From the NCBI GenBank assembly GCA_021787565.1, contig JAJYLT010000010.1, positions 31,011-95,010 on the forward strand: DNA of 64,000 bases. The letters are read 5' to 3'. Positions 53,811 through 63,145 of this stretch are shown piece after piece. The DNA is from Acidobacteriota bacterium (GTDB lineage Bacteria; Acidobacteriota; UBA4820; DSQY01). The stretch's first letter is position 1. Each line of letters begins with the position of its first letter. Position numbers and translations under genes: made by a program. The notes under the pieces were generated by a model. The model saw only the letters and a list, made by a program, of their open reading frames with translations. It was not told where the DNA came from and made no database searches.

Positions 53811-55742
53811 TTACTCCAGATAGGTGTAGCCATCCAGGCCGTCCTCCAGGAACTTCTTGACGCGCGCCGACTCCTTGATGGAGATGCGCCGCCCCTCGAT
53901 GCTCTCCTCCACCATCCTTCGGAAGGCGTTCATCACGTCGCGCTTCTGGTACTGCATGTAGGAGAGCACGTCGCGCACCTTGGCCCCTTCGATGGTCTTG
54001 TCGATGCGGTACTTGTTGCGTCCGAGCACGCTGACGTGGACGATGTTGGTGTCGCCCAGCAGGTTGTGCAGGTCGCCCAGGGCCTCCTGGTAGGCGCCCA
54101 CCAGGAACACGCCCAGATAATAGGGCTTGCCCTCCTTCAGCTCGTGCAGGTCCACCGTGTTCTTCACGTCGTGCAGGTCGATGAACTGGTCCACCTTGCC
54201 GTCCGAGTCGCAGGTGATGTCGGCGAGGGTAGCCTTGCGGGCGGGCCGTTCGTGGAGGCGGTGGATGGGGCAGATGGGGAAGAGCTGTTTCACCGCCCAG
54301 TGGTCGGGCAGGCTCTGGAAGACGGAGAGATTGCCGTAGTAGGTGTCGGAGATGAACCGGTCCAGGTTCTCCAGCTCGTCGGGCACGTAGTCCAGGCCGT
54401 GAATGATCCTCGCGATGCGGTGGCAGACGAGCCAGAAGAGACGCTCCACCAGCGCCCGGTGCTCCAGGGTCATCATCCCCACGTTGAAGAGCGTGAGGGT
54501 CTCGTCGCGGATCTGCATGGCGTCGTGGTAGCTCTCCTGGAAATTCTTCACCGTGAGGCCCTTGAGCACCTCGCTCAGGTTCATCACGGCCTCGGGGGCA
54601 TTGTCGGGGATCTCCAGGGGCCTGGTTTCGTCGATGAGCTCGCTGGTCCCCAGGACGTTGAACACCAGGATGGAATGGTAGGCCACCAGCGCCCGCCCGC
54701 TCTCGGAGATGATGGCGGGGTGGGGGATGCCCCGTTCCTCGCAGATCTCCGCCAGGGCCGAGACCACGTCGCTGGCGTACTCCTCGATGGAGTAGTTGGT
54801 GCTGGAGGAGAAATTGGTCTTGCTGCCGTCGTAGTCCACCGCCAGGCCCCCGCCCACGTCGAAGTATCCGATGGGCACGCCCAGCCGGATCAGCTCCGCG
54901 AAGATGCGGCTCGACTCGCGCATGGCATCCTTGATGCTCTGGATGGCGGTGATCTGGGAGCCCAGGTGGAAGTGCAGGAGCTGGAGCCGGTCCAGCATCC
55001 CGGCCGCCCGGAGCTGCTCGACCGCGTCGAGGATCTCGGCGGGGAACAGGCCGAATTTGGACTTGTCGCCCCCCGAGCTCTCCCACTTCCCGCGCCCGCG
55101 GGCGGAGAGCTTGGCCCTCACGCCGATGTACGGCCTCACCTTGAGCTTTCGTGCCCAGCGGATGATGAGGTCCAGCTCGGAGGGCTTCTCCACGACGATG
55201 AATACCCTCCGGCCCATCTTGGTGGCCCAGAGCGCCATCTCGATGTACTCGTCGTCCTTGTAACCGTTGCAGATGAGCGGTGCGTTGAGGTTGTCCAGGG
55301 AGGAGAGGACGATGAGCAGCTCGGCCTTGGTGCCGGCCTCCAGCCCGAAGTCGTACTCGCGGCCGAAGTCCACGATGTCCTCGACCACCTGCTTGCTCTG
55401 GTTGACCTTGACCGGGTAGACGCCGTGGTAAGCCCCGCGGTAGCCGTACTCCTGGATGGCCTTATGGAAGGCCGCCTGGAGCTCCTGGATGCGCTTCTGG
55501 AGGATGTCCGTGAACCGGATGAGGACGGGAGGGTGGATGCCGCGAAGCCTCAGGTCATCCATCAATTCCTTGATGTCCAAGGACTTCTGCCGGGTCTTCT
55601 CGGGCGTCACCAGCATGTTGCCCTTGTCGTTGATGTCGAAGAACCCCTTGCCCCACTCGGCGATGTTGTAGAGCTCCCTCGCCTCCTCCACGGACCATTT
55701 GGACAGGGTGATCTGCTCCTTGAGTTTGATCCTCTGCACCAT
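53811..55742 (-). CDS. speA: Biosynthetic arginine decarboxylase
   Basis: 643 aa; PVKVNQSKQVVEDIVDFGREYDFGLEAGTKAEL; YFDVGGGLAVDYDGS. Confidence 0.95.
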   Translation of the reverse strand: MVQRIKLKEQITLSKWSVEEARELYNIAEWGKGFFDINDKGNMLVTPEKTRQKSLDIKELMDDLRLRGIHPPVLIRFTDILQKRIQELQAAFHKAIQEYGYRGAYHGVYPVKVNQSKQVVEDIVDFGREYDFGLEAGTKAELLIVLSSLDNLNAPLICNGYKDDEYIEMALWATKMGRRVFIVVEKPSELDLIIRWARKLKVRPYIGVRAKLSARGRGKWESSGGDKSKFGLFPAEILDAVEQLRAAGMLDRLQLLHFHLGSQITAIQSIKDAMRESSRIFAELIRLGVPIGYFDVGGGLAVDYDGSKTNFSSSTNYSIEEYASDVVSALAEICEERGIPHPAIISESGRALVAYHSILVFNVLGTSELIDETRPLEIPDNAPEAVMNLSEVLKGLTVKNFQESYHDAMQIRDETLTLFNVGMMTLEHRALVERLFWLVCHRIARIIHGLDYVPDELENLDRFISDTYYGNLSVFQSLPDHWAVKQLFPICPIHRLHERPARKATLADITCDSDGKVDQFIDLHDVKNTVDLHELKEGKPYYLGVFLVGAYQEALGDLHNLLGDTNIVHVSVLGRNKYRIDKTIEGAKVRDVLSYMQYQKRDVMNAFRRMVEESIEGRRISIKESARVKKFLEDGLDGYTYLE

Positions 55743-55846
55743 GGCGCACCTTTCACTCGGCCGCCCCAGGCCGAACCGAGAACCCTGGTCTCTCGCAATG
55801 CTTCTTCATACAGTAAACTCTTCCGGCTTGCAAGGAAAGGACCCCT

Positions 55847-55997
55847 CCCCAATTCCGCGATAGCGGCTCAACGCCCGCGCAGGAGCGGCGCCTCGCCGCG
55901 AACCGGGCGACCCTGCGACCAGGATGCGGTGCCCGCGTACGGTCCGTCGCGCCGGGGGCGGCGCTCCTACGAGCGCAATTCCATCGCGGAATTTGGG
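55847..55997. repeat. REPIN-like element copy 3 (inverted relative to copies 1 and 2)
   Basis: CCCCAATTCCGCGAT...ATCGCGGAATTTGGG; internal GCAGGAGCGGCGCCTCGCCGCGA and oppositely oriented GTAGGAGCGCCGCCCCCGGCGCGA. Confidence 0.9.
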
Positions 55998-56080
55998 CCT
56001 CACCTCCCGTTTGACAGCCGGAGGCCTCCCTGTATACCTTACGCAAGGACCGGCGGAACCCGCCGGGCCAAGGAGACGAT

Positions 56081-57622
56081 GTGAAGACCGCCAACAAGTA
56101 CCTGATCGCCGTGACGGCCATGCTCGGCACCCTCATGGAGGTGATCGACACCTCCGTGGCCAATGTGGCCCTCCCGCACATGGCCGGCACTTACTCGGCT
56201 GGAGTGGACGAGGTCACGTGGGTCATCACGAGCTACCTCGTGGCCAACGCCGTGGTCCTGCCCATCACGGGCTTTCTGGGAAACTACTTCGGCCGCAAGC
56301 GATTCTTCCTCTCCTGCCTCGTACTGTTCAGCATCGCCTCTTTCGGCTCCGGGGCGGCCCCCACCCTCTGGTTCCTGATCGTCATGCGGGTCATCCAGGG
56401 CTTCGCGGGGGGGGCCATGGTGCCCATGTCCCAGGCCATCCTCCTGGAATCCTTCCCCAAGGAGGAGCACGGCAAGGCCATGGCGCTCTTCAGCGTGGGG
56501 GTCATCTTCGGCCCGATCATCGGTCCCGCCCTGGGAGGATGGATCACCGACAACTGGACCTGGCCCTGGATCTTCTTCATCAACATCCCGCTGGGCCTCG
56601 TGGCGCTCGTGCTGGGCTACTTCTTCATCGAGGATCCTTCCTACATGAAGCGGCCCGAGGGCCGGGTGGACTACTGGAGCTTCCTCTTCATCGCCATGGG
56701 GCTCGGCAGCCTGGAGGTGATGCTCAACCGCGGGGACCGCTACGACTGGTTCCACAGCAACTTCATCAAGACCTTCGCGGTCCTGGCGGCCCTGGGCATC
56801 GCCCTCTTCCTCTGGCGTTCCTTGACGGCCGAGAACCCCCTCGTGGATCTTTCCATCATGAAGAACCGCGAGTACGCCACCGGCACTACCCTCATGTTCC
56901 TCCTGGGGTTCGGCCTCTACGGCTCCTTCGTGGCCCTTCCCCTCTTCGCCCAGAACCTCATGGGCTACACGGCCACCTGGGCCGGCCTCGTCCTCTCCCC
57001 CGGAGGCATCGCGTCGCTCGTAGCGGTCTTCTTCGTCGGCAACCTCATGGGCAAGATCGACACCCGCCTCATGGTGACGGTGGGAGTGGTGCTGAACATC
57101 GTCTCCATGGCCCTGCTCGTCTCGGTGGACCTGCACGTGAGCTTCTCCTACTTGATGTGGACGCGATGTCTCCAGGGCTTCGGCATGGGCTGCCTCTTCG
57201 TGCCCGTAGCCGTCTCCTCCTACTCGCGGATCCCCCCCGAAAAGATTGGCCAGGCCACGGGTCTGTTCAACCTCCTGCGCAACGAGGGCGGCTCCGTGGG
57301 CATCGCGCTCACCACCACCGTCCTCAGCCATCGCTCGCAGTTCCACCAGGAGCGGCTCGTGGAACACCTCACCCCCTTCAACCCCGCCTACCGAGAAACC
57401 CTGGCGCAGACCGCGCACGGGTTGTTCGCCACGGCGGGCCTCGATCCCTCCACCATGAAGCAGCTCTCCATCGGCCTCCTGTACGGAGAGGTCCAGCGCC
57501 AGGCGGCCGTGCTGGCCTTCGTGGACGTCTTCTGGATGCTGATGCTGATCTTCGCCGCCATCCTGCCTCTCATCCTCCTGCTCCGGGGGAAGACGGGCGG
57601 CCAGGCGGCCGGGATTCACTGA
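56081..57622 (+). CDS. DHA2-family MFS exporter (EmrB-like), GTG start
   Basis: MKTANKYLIAVTAMLGTLMEVIDTSVANVALPHMAGTYS; SD AGGAGA. Confidence 0.92.
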   Translation: MKTANKYLIAVTAMLGTLMEVIDTSVANVALPHMAGTYSAGVDEVTWVITSYLVANAVVLPITGFLGNYFGRKRFFLSCLVLFSIASFGSGAAPTLWFLIVMRVIQGFAGGAMVPMSQAILLESFPKEEHGKAMALFSVGVIFGPIIGPALGGWITDNWTWPWIFFINIPLGLVALVLGYFFIEDPSYMKRPEGRVDYWSFLFIAMGLGSLEVMLNRGDRYDWFHSNFIKTFAVLAALGIALFLWRSLTAENPLVDLSIMKNREYATGTTLMFLLGFGLYGSFVALPLFAQNLMGYTATWAGLVLSPGGIASLVAVFFVGNLMGKIDTRLMVTVGVVLNIVSMALLVSVDLHVSFSYLMWTRCLQGFGMGCLFVPVAVSSYSRIPPEKIGQATGLFNLLRNEGGSVGIALTTTVLSHRSQFHQERLVEHLTPFNPAYRETLAQTAHGLFATAGLDPSTMKQLSIGLLYGEVQRQAAVLAFVDVFWMLMLIFAAILPLILLLRGKTGGQAAGIH

Positions 57623-57640
57623 TCGCCCACCAGCGCATAC

Positions 57641-57677
57641 GGAAGGGCCCGCCGCGAGGGCGGGCCTTTCCTTCTCA
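57641..57677. terminator. Bidirectional terminator between convergent genes
   Basis: GGAAGGGCCCGCC GCGAG GGCGGGCCTTTCC (13-bp stem, one G-U) followed by CTTCTC. Confidence 0.8.
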
Positions 57678-57700
57678 GGGTTCCGCTCAGCGCCGAATTT

Positions 57701-58771
57701 TCAGGGCTGCTGGGCCGGGAGAGCCTTCTTGCCGGAGCGCAGAAGGTCTTTGACGATGCCGAGCGTGGCGTTGGTGGTCTCGATGGACTTGGCCCCCACC
57801 TTCTCCAGCCCCGTGAGCGCCCGGATGGCATCCACGTTCTCGGGCACCACGATGGACATGTTGTGGACCTGGTAGAAGAGGTAGAGCTCCACCCCGTCCA
57901 CCGCCAGGATGTCCTCCCAAACCACCACCTCCCACATGTCGCCTCGGGAGCGGCCCAGGTCGTGGACGAGCTCCACGTTGCAGTTCAAGGCGGTGATGCC
58001 GTCGGAGGCGCGCACGAAGGCGATGCGGGGGGTCTTCCAGAGGACCTCCAAGACCTCCTCCCGGCTTGCCGGCCGCGTCATCTCGATCTGCCAGACGTGG
58101 GCGTGGCTGATGGTCTGCGGCGTCAGGATGGCCATGGTCGTGATGTTCAGGTCCGGCACGATGGTCTTGGCGTCGGGGGCCTGGTGGCTGGGCACGTGGA
58201 GTTCCGGCACGATAGTGTTCATGATGCCCGCCTGGTGAGTGTTCCATGGATCCACGGCGCGGCGGGCCAGGGTCCCCCACCCCTTCTTCACGAGGCCCGC
58301 CTTGTGCAGAGCCCCCAGGGTGCGGACGATGGAGGTGGTGTTGCAGGAGACCACGCGGGTGGAGTTGAGACCCAGGGCGCTCTCGTAGTTGGCCTGGGCC
58401 ACGAAGGAGTGGCCCGTCAGGGAGTGCTTCTCGGCGCCTTGGAAGATGGACTTGATGCCCAGCCCGTCGTAGAGGACCTTGTTCTTGGAAGCCACGGTTC
58501 TCGGCGTGCAGTCCACCACCACGTCCACCTGCTTCAGCAGATCGGGAAGAGTCCCGTGGACGTGGACGCCCGTCTCCCTCATGGTGGACCAGGCCTCCTC
58601 GGTCATGGCGTAGACCGGGATGCCGTGGACCTCCGCCACCTGGACGCGGTAGTCCCCCGCCACGTCCGAGACGCCCACCAGCTCCATGTCGGGCTGGAGC
58701 CGCACCGCGTCCGCCACCCTCTTGCCGATGACCCCGTAGCCATTCACCGCCACGCGCGCTTTTCTATCCAT
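57701..58771 (-). CDS. Type II (archaeal-type) glyceraldehyde-3-phosphate dehydrogenase
   Basis: VAVNGYGVIGKRVADAV, VVSCNTTSIVRTL, DPWNTHQAGIMNTIVPE. Confidence 0.85.
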   Translation of the reverse strand: MDRKARVAVNGYGVIGKRVADAVRLQPDMELVGVSDVAGDYRVQVAEVHGIPVYAMTEEAWSTMRETGVHVHGTLPDLLKQVDVVVDCTPRTVASKNKVLYDGLGIKSIFQGAEKHSLTGHSFVAQANYESALGLNSTRVVSCNTTSIVRTLGALHKAGLVKKGWGTLARRAVDPWNTHQAGIMNTIVPELHVPSHQAPDAKTIVPDLNITTMAILTPQTISHAHVWQIEMTRPASREEVLEVLWKTPRIAFVRASDGITALNCNVELVHDLGRSRGDMWEVVVWEDILAVDGVELYLFYQVHNMSIVVPENVDAIRALTGLEKVGAKSIETTNATLGIVKDLLRSGKKALPAQQP

Positions 58772-58833
58772 CCCAGATTCCCCTTACAATCCTTTTGCCC
58801 TGACAACCTCTTGGAACACGCCGGAGGCGACCC

Positions 58834-59217
58834 TCAGCCGCGGTGGTAGATGTCCTCCACCCGAACGATGTCCCGTTCGTCGGGATCGCCGAACCAAAAC
58901 TCCAGAAAGCGGGCGGGCGACCGGCCCACCCCACTGGCGCGGTGCAGAACCCCGTGCGGGATCCAGATCTCCTCGCCGGGCTCCGGGCGCCAGACTCTCT
59001 CGCCCAGAGTCACCTCGAGGCCCTCGTCCAGGACCACCCAGTACTCGCTCCGCCGCTCGTGGTACTGCAGGGAGAGCACCCCTCCCGGTTCGAGGGTCAG
59101 GATCTTGATTCCCTCCACCTGGTCCTTCGGGTAGCGCCGGAAACGGCCCCAGGGACGGATCTCTTCCAGGATCCCGCGGCGGAATTCTTCCGGGGCCACG
59201 TGTCCCTCTTTAGGCAT
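58834..59217 (-). CDS. Cupin, mannose-6-phosphate isomerase type II-like
   Basis: RPWGRFRRY, PGGVLSLQYHERRSEYWVVL, IPHGVLHR. Confidence 0.85.
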   Translation of the reverse strand: MPKEGHVAPEEFRRGILEEIRPWGRFRRYPKDQVEGIKILTLEPGGVLSLQYHERRSEYWVVLDEGLEVTLGERVWRPEPGEEIWIPHGVLHRASGVGRSPARFLEFWFGDPDERDIVRVEDIYHRG

Positions 59218-59353
59218 GACGCATCCTCCCGCGAAGCCGCAGAGAACCCCGCTCTCAAAGGCGGAAGTGCTATTGTAGCCGCAGGCGGCCAGTGAAGGCA
59301 AAGCCATTCAACCTCGCCGTGAAAGCGGTTATACTCCCGCTCCAGGAGGGATC

Positions 59354-60130
59354 ATGGGAGTCGGCCCTTACACCGTGCGGTCCAACGTGCGCCGGGGGCC
59401 CTACGCGACGATCACCGTGGAAGGGCGCGTGGAGCCGAGCAAACCCGGCCAGTTCTACATGGTCCGCGGCGACTGGGGGGCCGATCCGCTCCTGGGACGA
59501 CCCCTCTCCATCCTGAGTGACGATCCCTCGCAAGGTGTCCTCCGCTTCCTGCTCAAGATCTTCGGAGAGGGCAGCCGCCGCCTGCATGAACTGGAGCCCG
59601 GGCAGAAGGTCCATGCCCTGGGGCCGCTGGGCCGCCCCTTTCCCCGCGGGGCGGCTGAACGAGGGGGCAAACCGGCCCTTGTGGGAGGCGGCGTCGGTGT
59701 ACCGCCGCTGGTCTACCTGGCCGAAGCCTTCGCGCGGGAAGGCAGGTCCTTCAGCTTCCTCCAGGGCGCTCGGACGAAGGACGACCTGGTCTGCCTGGAG
59801 GAGCTGGCCGCGCTGGGCGTGCAACCGGAGGTGACTACGGAGGACGGGAGCGAGGGGGAGAGGGGCCTGGTTACGGCACCGCTGAAAAGAGCCATCGAAA
59901 TGGGTGCCCCCGTCGTCTACGCCTGCGGCCCCGAGGGGATGCTCAAGGCGGTGGCGGCGCTCTGCCGGGGGCGCGTCCCCTCCTACCTGAGCCTGGAAGC
60001 GCGCATGGCCTGCGGCTACGGCGTCTGCCTGGGCTGCGTCGTGCCCGTGGTCCGGGATGGCGTGCGGAGCTACGAGCGCGTCTGCCAGGAGGGTCCGGTC
60101 TTCGAAGGGGAGGTGGTGGAATGGCCGTAG
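59354..60130 (+). CDS. pyrK: Dihydroorotate dehydrogenase electron transfer subunit
   Basis: GRPLSI, VGGGVGVPPL, CGYGVCLGCVVPV 2Fe-2S motif; adjacent pyrD. Confidence 0.9.
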   Translation: MGVGPYTVRSNVRRGPYATITVEGRVEPSKPGQFYMVRGDWGADPLLGRPLSILSDDPSQGVLRFLLKIFGEGSRRLHELEPGQKVHALGPLGRPFPRGAAERGGKPALVGGGVGVPPLVYLAEAFAREGRSFSFLQGARTKDDLVCLEELAALGVQPEVTTEDGSEGERGLVTAPLKRAIEMGAPVVYACGPEGMLKAVAALCRGRVPSYLSLEARMACGYGVCLGCVVPVVRDGVRSYERVCQEGPVFEGEVVEWP

Positions 60131-61062
60131 AGATGGCCGTAACGCTCGGCTCCCTCCGCCTCAAGAATCCCGTCATGCTGGCTTCGGGCTGCTGCGGGTA
60201 CGGCTTGGACATGGAGAGCTACCTGGACTTGAACCGCCTGGGCGGAGCCTGCCTCAAGGGGCTCTCCGTGGCGGGGAGCGAGGGCAACCCGCCGCCGAGG
60301 ATCTGGGAGACCCAGGGCGGCATGATCAACGCCATCGGGCTCCAGAACGTGGGGACCCGGCGGTTCATCGAGGAGAAGGCTCCCCGGTTGAGGGGATACG
60401 ACACGGCCTTCGTGGCCAACTTCTACGGGCACACCGTGGAGGAGTACGTGGAGGCGGCCCGCCAGCTCGACGCGGAGCCCTGCCTTGCGGCCCTGGAGAT
60501 GAACATCTCCTGCCCCAACATCCAGGAGGGAGGCATCCACTTCGGCACCGATCCCGCCATGGTCCACGCCGTGACCAAAGCCTGCCGGGAGGTCATGAGG
60601 AAGCCGCTCTGGGTGAAGCTGAGCCCCAACGCCTCGGACGTGGTGGCGGTGGCCAGAGCCGCCGAGGAGGCGGGGGCCGACGCCCTCACCTGCATCAACA
60701 CCATGCCCGCCATGGCCATCGACGTGGAGAGGCGAGAGTTCCGCATCTGGAACAAGATCGGCGGGCTCTCCGGCCCCGCCCTCCGCCCCATCGCCATCCG
60801 AATCGTCTACCAGGTGAGCCGGGCCGTGAAGATTCCGGTCGTCGGCATCGGCGGGGTCGCGACGGCGAACGACGCCATCGAGTTCCTTCTCGCGGGCGCC
60901 AAGGCGGTCCAGGTGGGGACGGCGCTCTTCGCGGACCCGCAGTGTCCCTACTCCATCCTCGACGGCATCGAGGCCTACTGCGAGCGGCACGGGTTTCTCT
61001 CCGTGGAAGCGCTCATCGGCCAGATCAAGGACCCGGGGCCGAGACCGGGCTGCCACGAATGA
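60121..61062 (+). CDS. pyrD: Dihydroorotate dehydrogenase, class 1B
   Basis: NPVMLASGCCGYG, MNISCPNIQEGG, VGIGGVATANDAIEFLLAGAKAVQVGT. Confidence 0.93.
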   Translation: MAVEMAVTLGSLRLKNPVMLASGCCGYGLDMESYLDLNRLGGACLKGLSVAGSEGNPPPRIWETQGGMINAIGLQNVGTRRFIEEKAPRLRGYDTAFVANFYGHTVEEYVEAARQLDAEPCLAALEMNISCPNIQEGGIHFGTDPAMVHAVTKACREVMRKPLWVKLSPNASDVVAVARAAEEAGADALTCINTMPAMAIDVERREFRIWNKIGGLSGPALRPIAIRIVYQVSRAVKIPVVGIGGVATANDAIEFLLAGAKAVQVGTALFADPQCPYSILDGIEAYCERHGFLSVEALIGQIKDPGPRPGCHE

Positions 61063-61177
61063 AAGTGAGGAGTGAGGGAGTGAAACCGCCCGGTAGAATC
61101 GCTCGGCTCATACCTTCCCTCCGATCCGTTTTCTCCTTCTTGTTCTCCTCACTCCTCACTCCTCACCTCCCACTTCT
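61062..61177. repeat. Hairpin-forming heptad-repeat element between pyrD and pyrF
   Basis: AAAGTGAGGAGTGAGGGAGTGAAA ... CTCCTCACTCCTCACTCCTCACCTCCCACTTC. Confidence 0.65.
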
Positions 61178-61189
61178 TCGGAGGCATCC

Positions 61190-61912
61190 TTGGCAGATCT
61201 GATCGTCGCCCTCGACGTGAACGACGAGAAACGTCTGAACGACCTCGCATCGGCCCTTGAAGGCCAGCCGGTGTGGCTCAAGTTCGGGCTGGAGGCCCTC
61301 TTGGCCTTCGGGTACGGCGTGATTGAGCGACACTCCGCGAGGGGGTTCAAGGTCTTTGCGGACGTGAAGTTCCACGACATTCCCAACACCGTGGGGGCGG
61401 CCTCGCGGGTGTTGACCCGGACGGGGGCGGCCCTCTTCAACGTCCACGCCGCGGGCGGGGCCGCCATGTGCGCCCAGGCCCGGGAGCAGTCGGAGCGGGA
61501 GGCCGCCGCCCTGGGCCGTCCCCGGCCCCTCTCGGTGGGCGTGACCATCCTCACGAGCCTGGGCCCCGAGGAGGTCCGCTCGGTCGGGTACGAGGGGACG
61601 CCGGGCGAGGCTGCGCTTCGGTTGGCGAAGGTGGCCAGGCAGGGCAACCTGGACGGCGTGGTGTGCTCGGTCCACGAGGCAGCCGCCGTGAAGGCCGCCT
61701 GCGGGCAGGACTTCCTCACCGTCTGCCCGGGCATCCGCCCGGCGGGTGCCGACGTTCAGGACCAGAAGCGCATCGCCACCCCCCGCGGCGCCGTGGAGGC
61801 GGGCGCCGACTTCCTGGTGGTGGGCCGGCCCATTACCGGCGCGCCGGATCCGGCGGCCGCCTGCGCGGCCATCCTCGAGCAGATGCACGGCCGCGGACCG
61901 AGGCGGGCCTAG
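61190..61912 (+). CDS. pyrF: Orotidine 5'-phosphate decarboxylase (TTG start)
   Basis: IVALDVND, FADVKFHDIPNTV, CPGIRPAG. Confidence 0.92.
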   Translation: MADLIVALDVNDEKRLNDLASALEGQPVWLKFGLEALLAFGYGVIERHSARGFKVFADVKFHDIPNTVGAASRVLTRTGAALFNVHAAGGAAMCAQAREQSEREAAALGRPRPLSVGVTILTSLGPEEVRSVGYEGTPGEAALRLAKVARQGNLDGVVCSVHEAAAVKAACGQDFLTVCPGIRPAGADVQDQKRIATPRGAVEAGADFLVVGRPITGAPDPAAACAAILEQMHGRGPRRA

Positions 61913-62012
61913 CGTGGTCCGGAAGAAACGCCGCCTTCGCTCGTTGGTTGAGAGGAACCGCGAGGCTCTGCGGCCTCCCTCCGTTCTTGGCGGGTGACGG
62001 CAGGAGACTCCC

Positions 62013-62996
62013 ATGCACGTGTTGAGGACGCTGAAGAGCCGCTATTACGTGCCCAGGCCCGAGGATCCCCTGCCGTCGCGCCTCTGGAAGTCGGCGACCC
62101 GGCGCCACGTGCCCGCCTTCCCCCGCGCGGTGCAGATCCAGACGCAGACGGGTTGCAACGCGGCCTGCATCTTCTGCCCCTACCCCGACACCGTGGAGAG
62201 CCAGCCCAAGGGGTTCATGTCCAAGGAACTGTTCGAGCGGATCCTGGACGAGATCGCGAGACACGGCATACGCCGCATCTCTCCCTACCTCATGAACGAG
62301 CCCTTCCTGGACCCCGGCATCATCGACAAGATGGCCGCCATCAAGCAGAAGATTCCGGAGGCGCGCCTCGTGGTAACCACCAACGGATCGAGGCTCACTC
62401 CGCCGGTGGCGGACCGGCTCATCGCGGCCGACGTGCTGCACGCGCTCTACATCTCCTTCCAGGGGGTGGAGAAGGCCCCTTACGAGGCGACCATGCGCGG
62501 CGCCATGGTTTTCGAGAAGACCATGGGGAACGTCACAAGCCTCATCGAGAAGTGGCACGCCGCAGGTGGTCGGGATCGCTTCAAGATCGTGGTGACGATG
62601 GTCGGGACCAACAGGATCGACGTGGACAAGGCCGTGGCCTTCTGGCGGGACAAGGGCGTGGAGAGCAAGTGGACGGCCCTGGAGAACCGCGGCGGGAACA
62701 TCGCCATCGCCTCCGACCTGGCGCCCAGCGACCACCCCATGAAACACTTCGCCACCTGCACCCGGCTCTTCAAACAGGCCTACATCCTGTTCAACGGGGA
62801 CATGGTGCTCTGCTGCACGGATTACAGGCGCGAAATGGTTCTTGGCAACGTGGCCGGGGCCAGCATCGCCGAGGTCTGGAACTCCGAGAAGGCCGTGGCC
62901 ATCCGCCGGCTCTTCTCGGAGGGCCACATAAACCAGATTCCGCTCTGCCGCACCTGCGAGATCAGCGACACCGACGGCGAGGAGGAGTTCAACTAG
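62013..62996 (+). CDS. Radical SAM/SPASM protein
   Basis: CNAACIFC; C-terminal CTRLFKQAYILFNGDMVLCCTDYRRE...CRTCE. Confidence 0.88.
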   Translation: MHVLRTLKSRYYVPRPEDPLPSRLWKSATRRHVPAFPRAVQIQTQTGCNAACIFCPYPDTVESQPKGFMSKELFERILDEIARHGIRRISPYLMNEPFLDPGIIDKMAAIKQKIPEARLVVTTNGSRLTPPVADRLIAADVLHALYISFQGVEKAPYEATMRGAMVFEKTMGNVTSLIEKWHAAGGRDRFKIVVTMVGTNRIDVDKAVAFWRDKGVESKWTALENRGGNIAIASDLAPSDHPMKHFATCTRLFKQAYILFNGDMVLCCTDYRREMVLGNVAGASIAEVWNSEKAVAIRRLFSEGHINQIPLCRTCEISDTDGEEEFN

Positions 62997-63145
62997 GCTC
63001 CCATCGGCGATTCATGGCGGCGGCCTTCAGACGGCCGAGCGCCAAGGCCGAGCCGATCCTCCAGCCGCACTTTTCTCCACTCGCCCAACAAAGAGCACCC
63101 CGGGGCACCCGCGGCCCTCGAAGCGCCAGAATCCCCACCATCACT

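Noticed and set aside
52272-56084. 1270-aa plus-strand ORF
   Set aside because: Crosses the emrB gene in another frame and the antisense of speA, and runs through the repeat; no coherent domain
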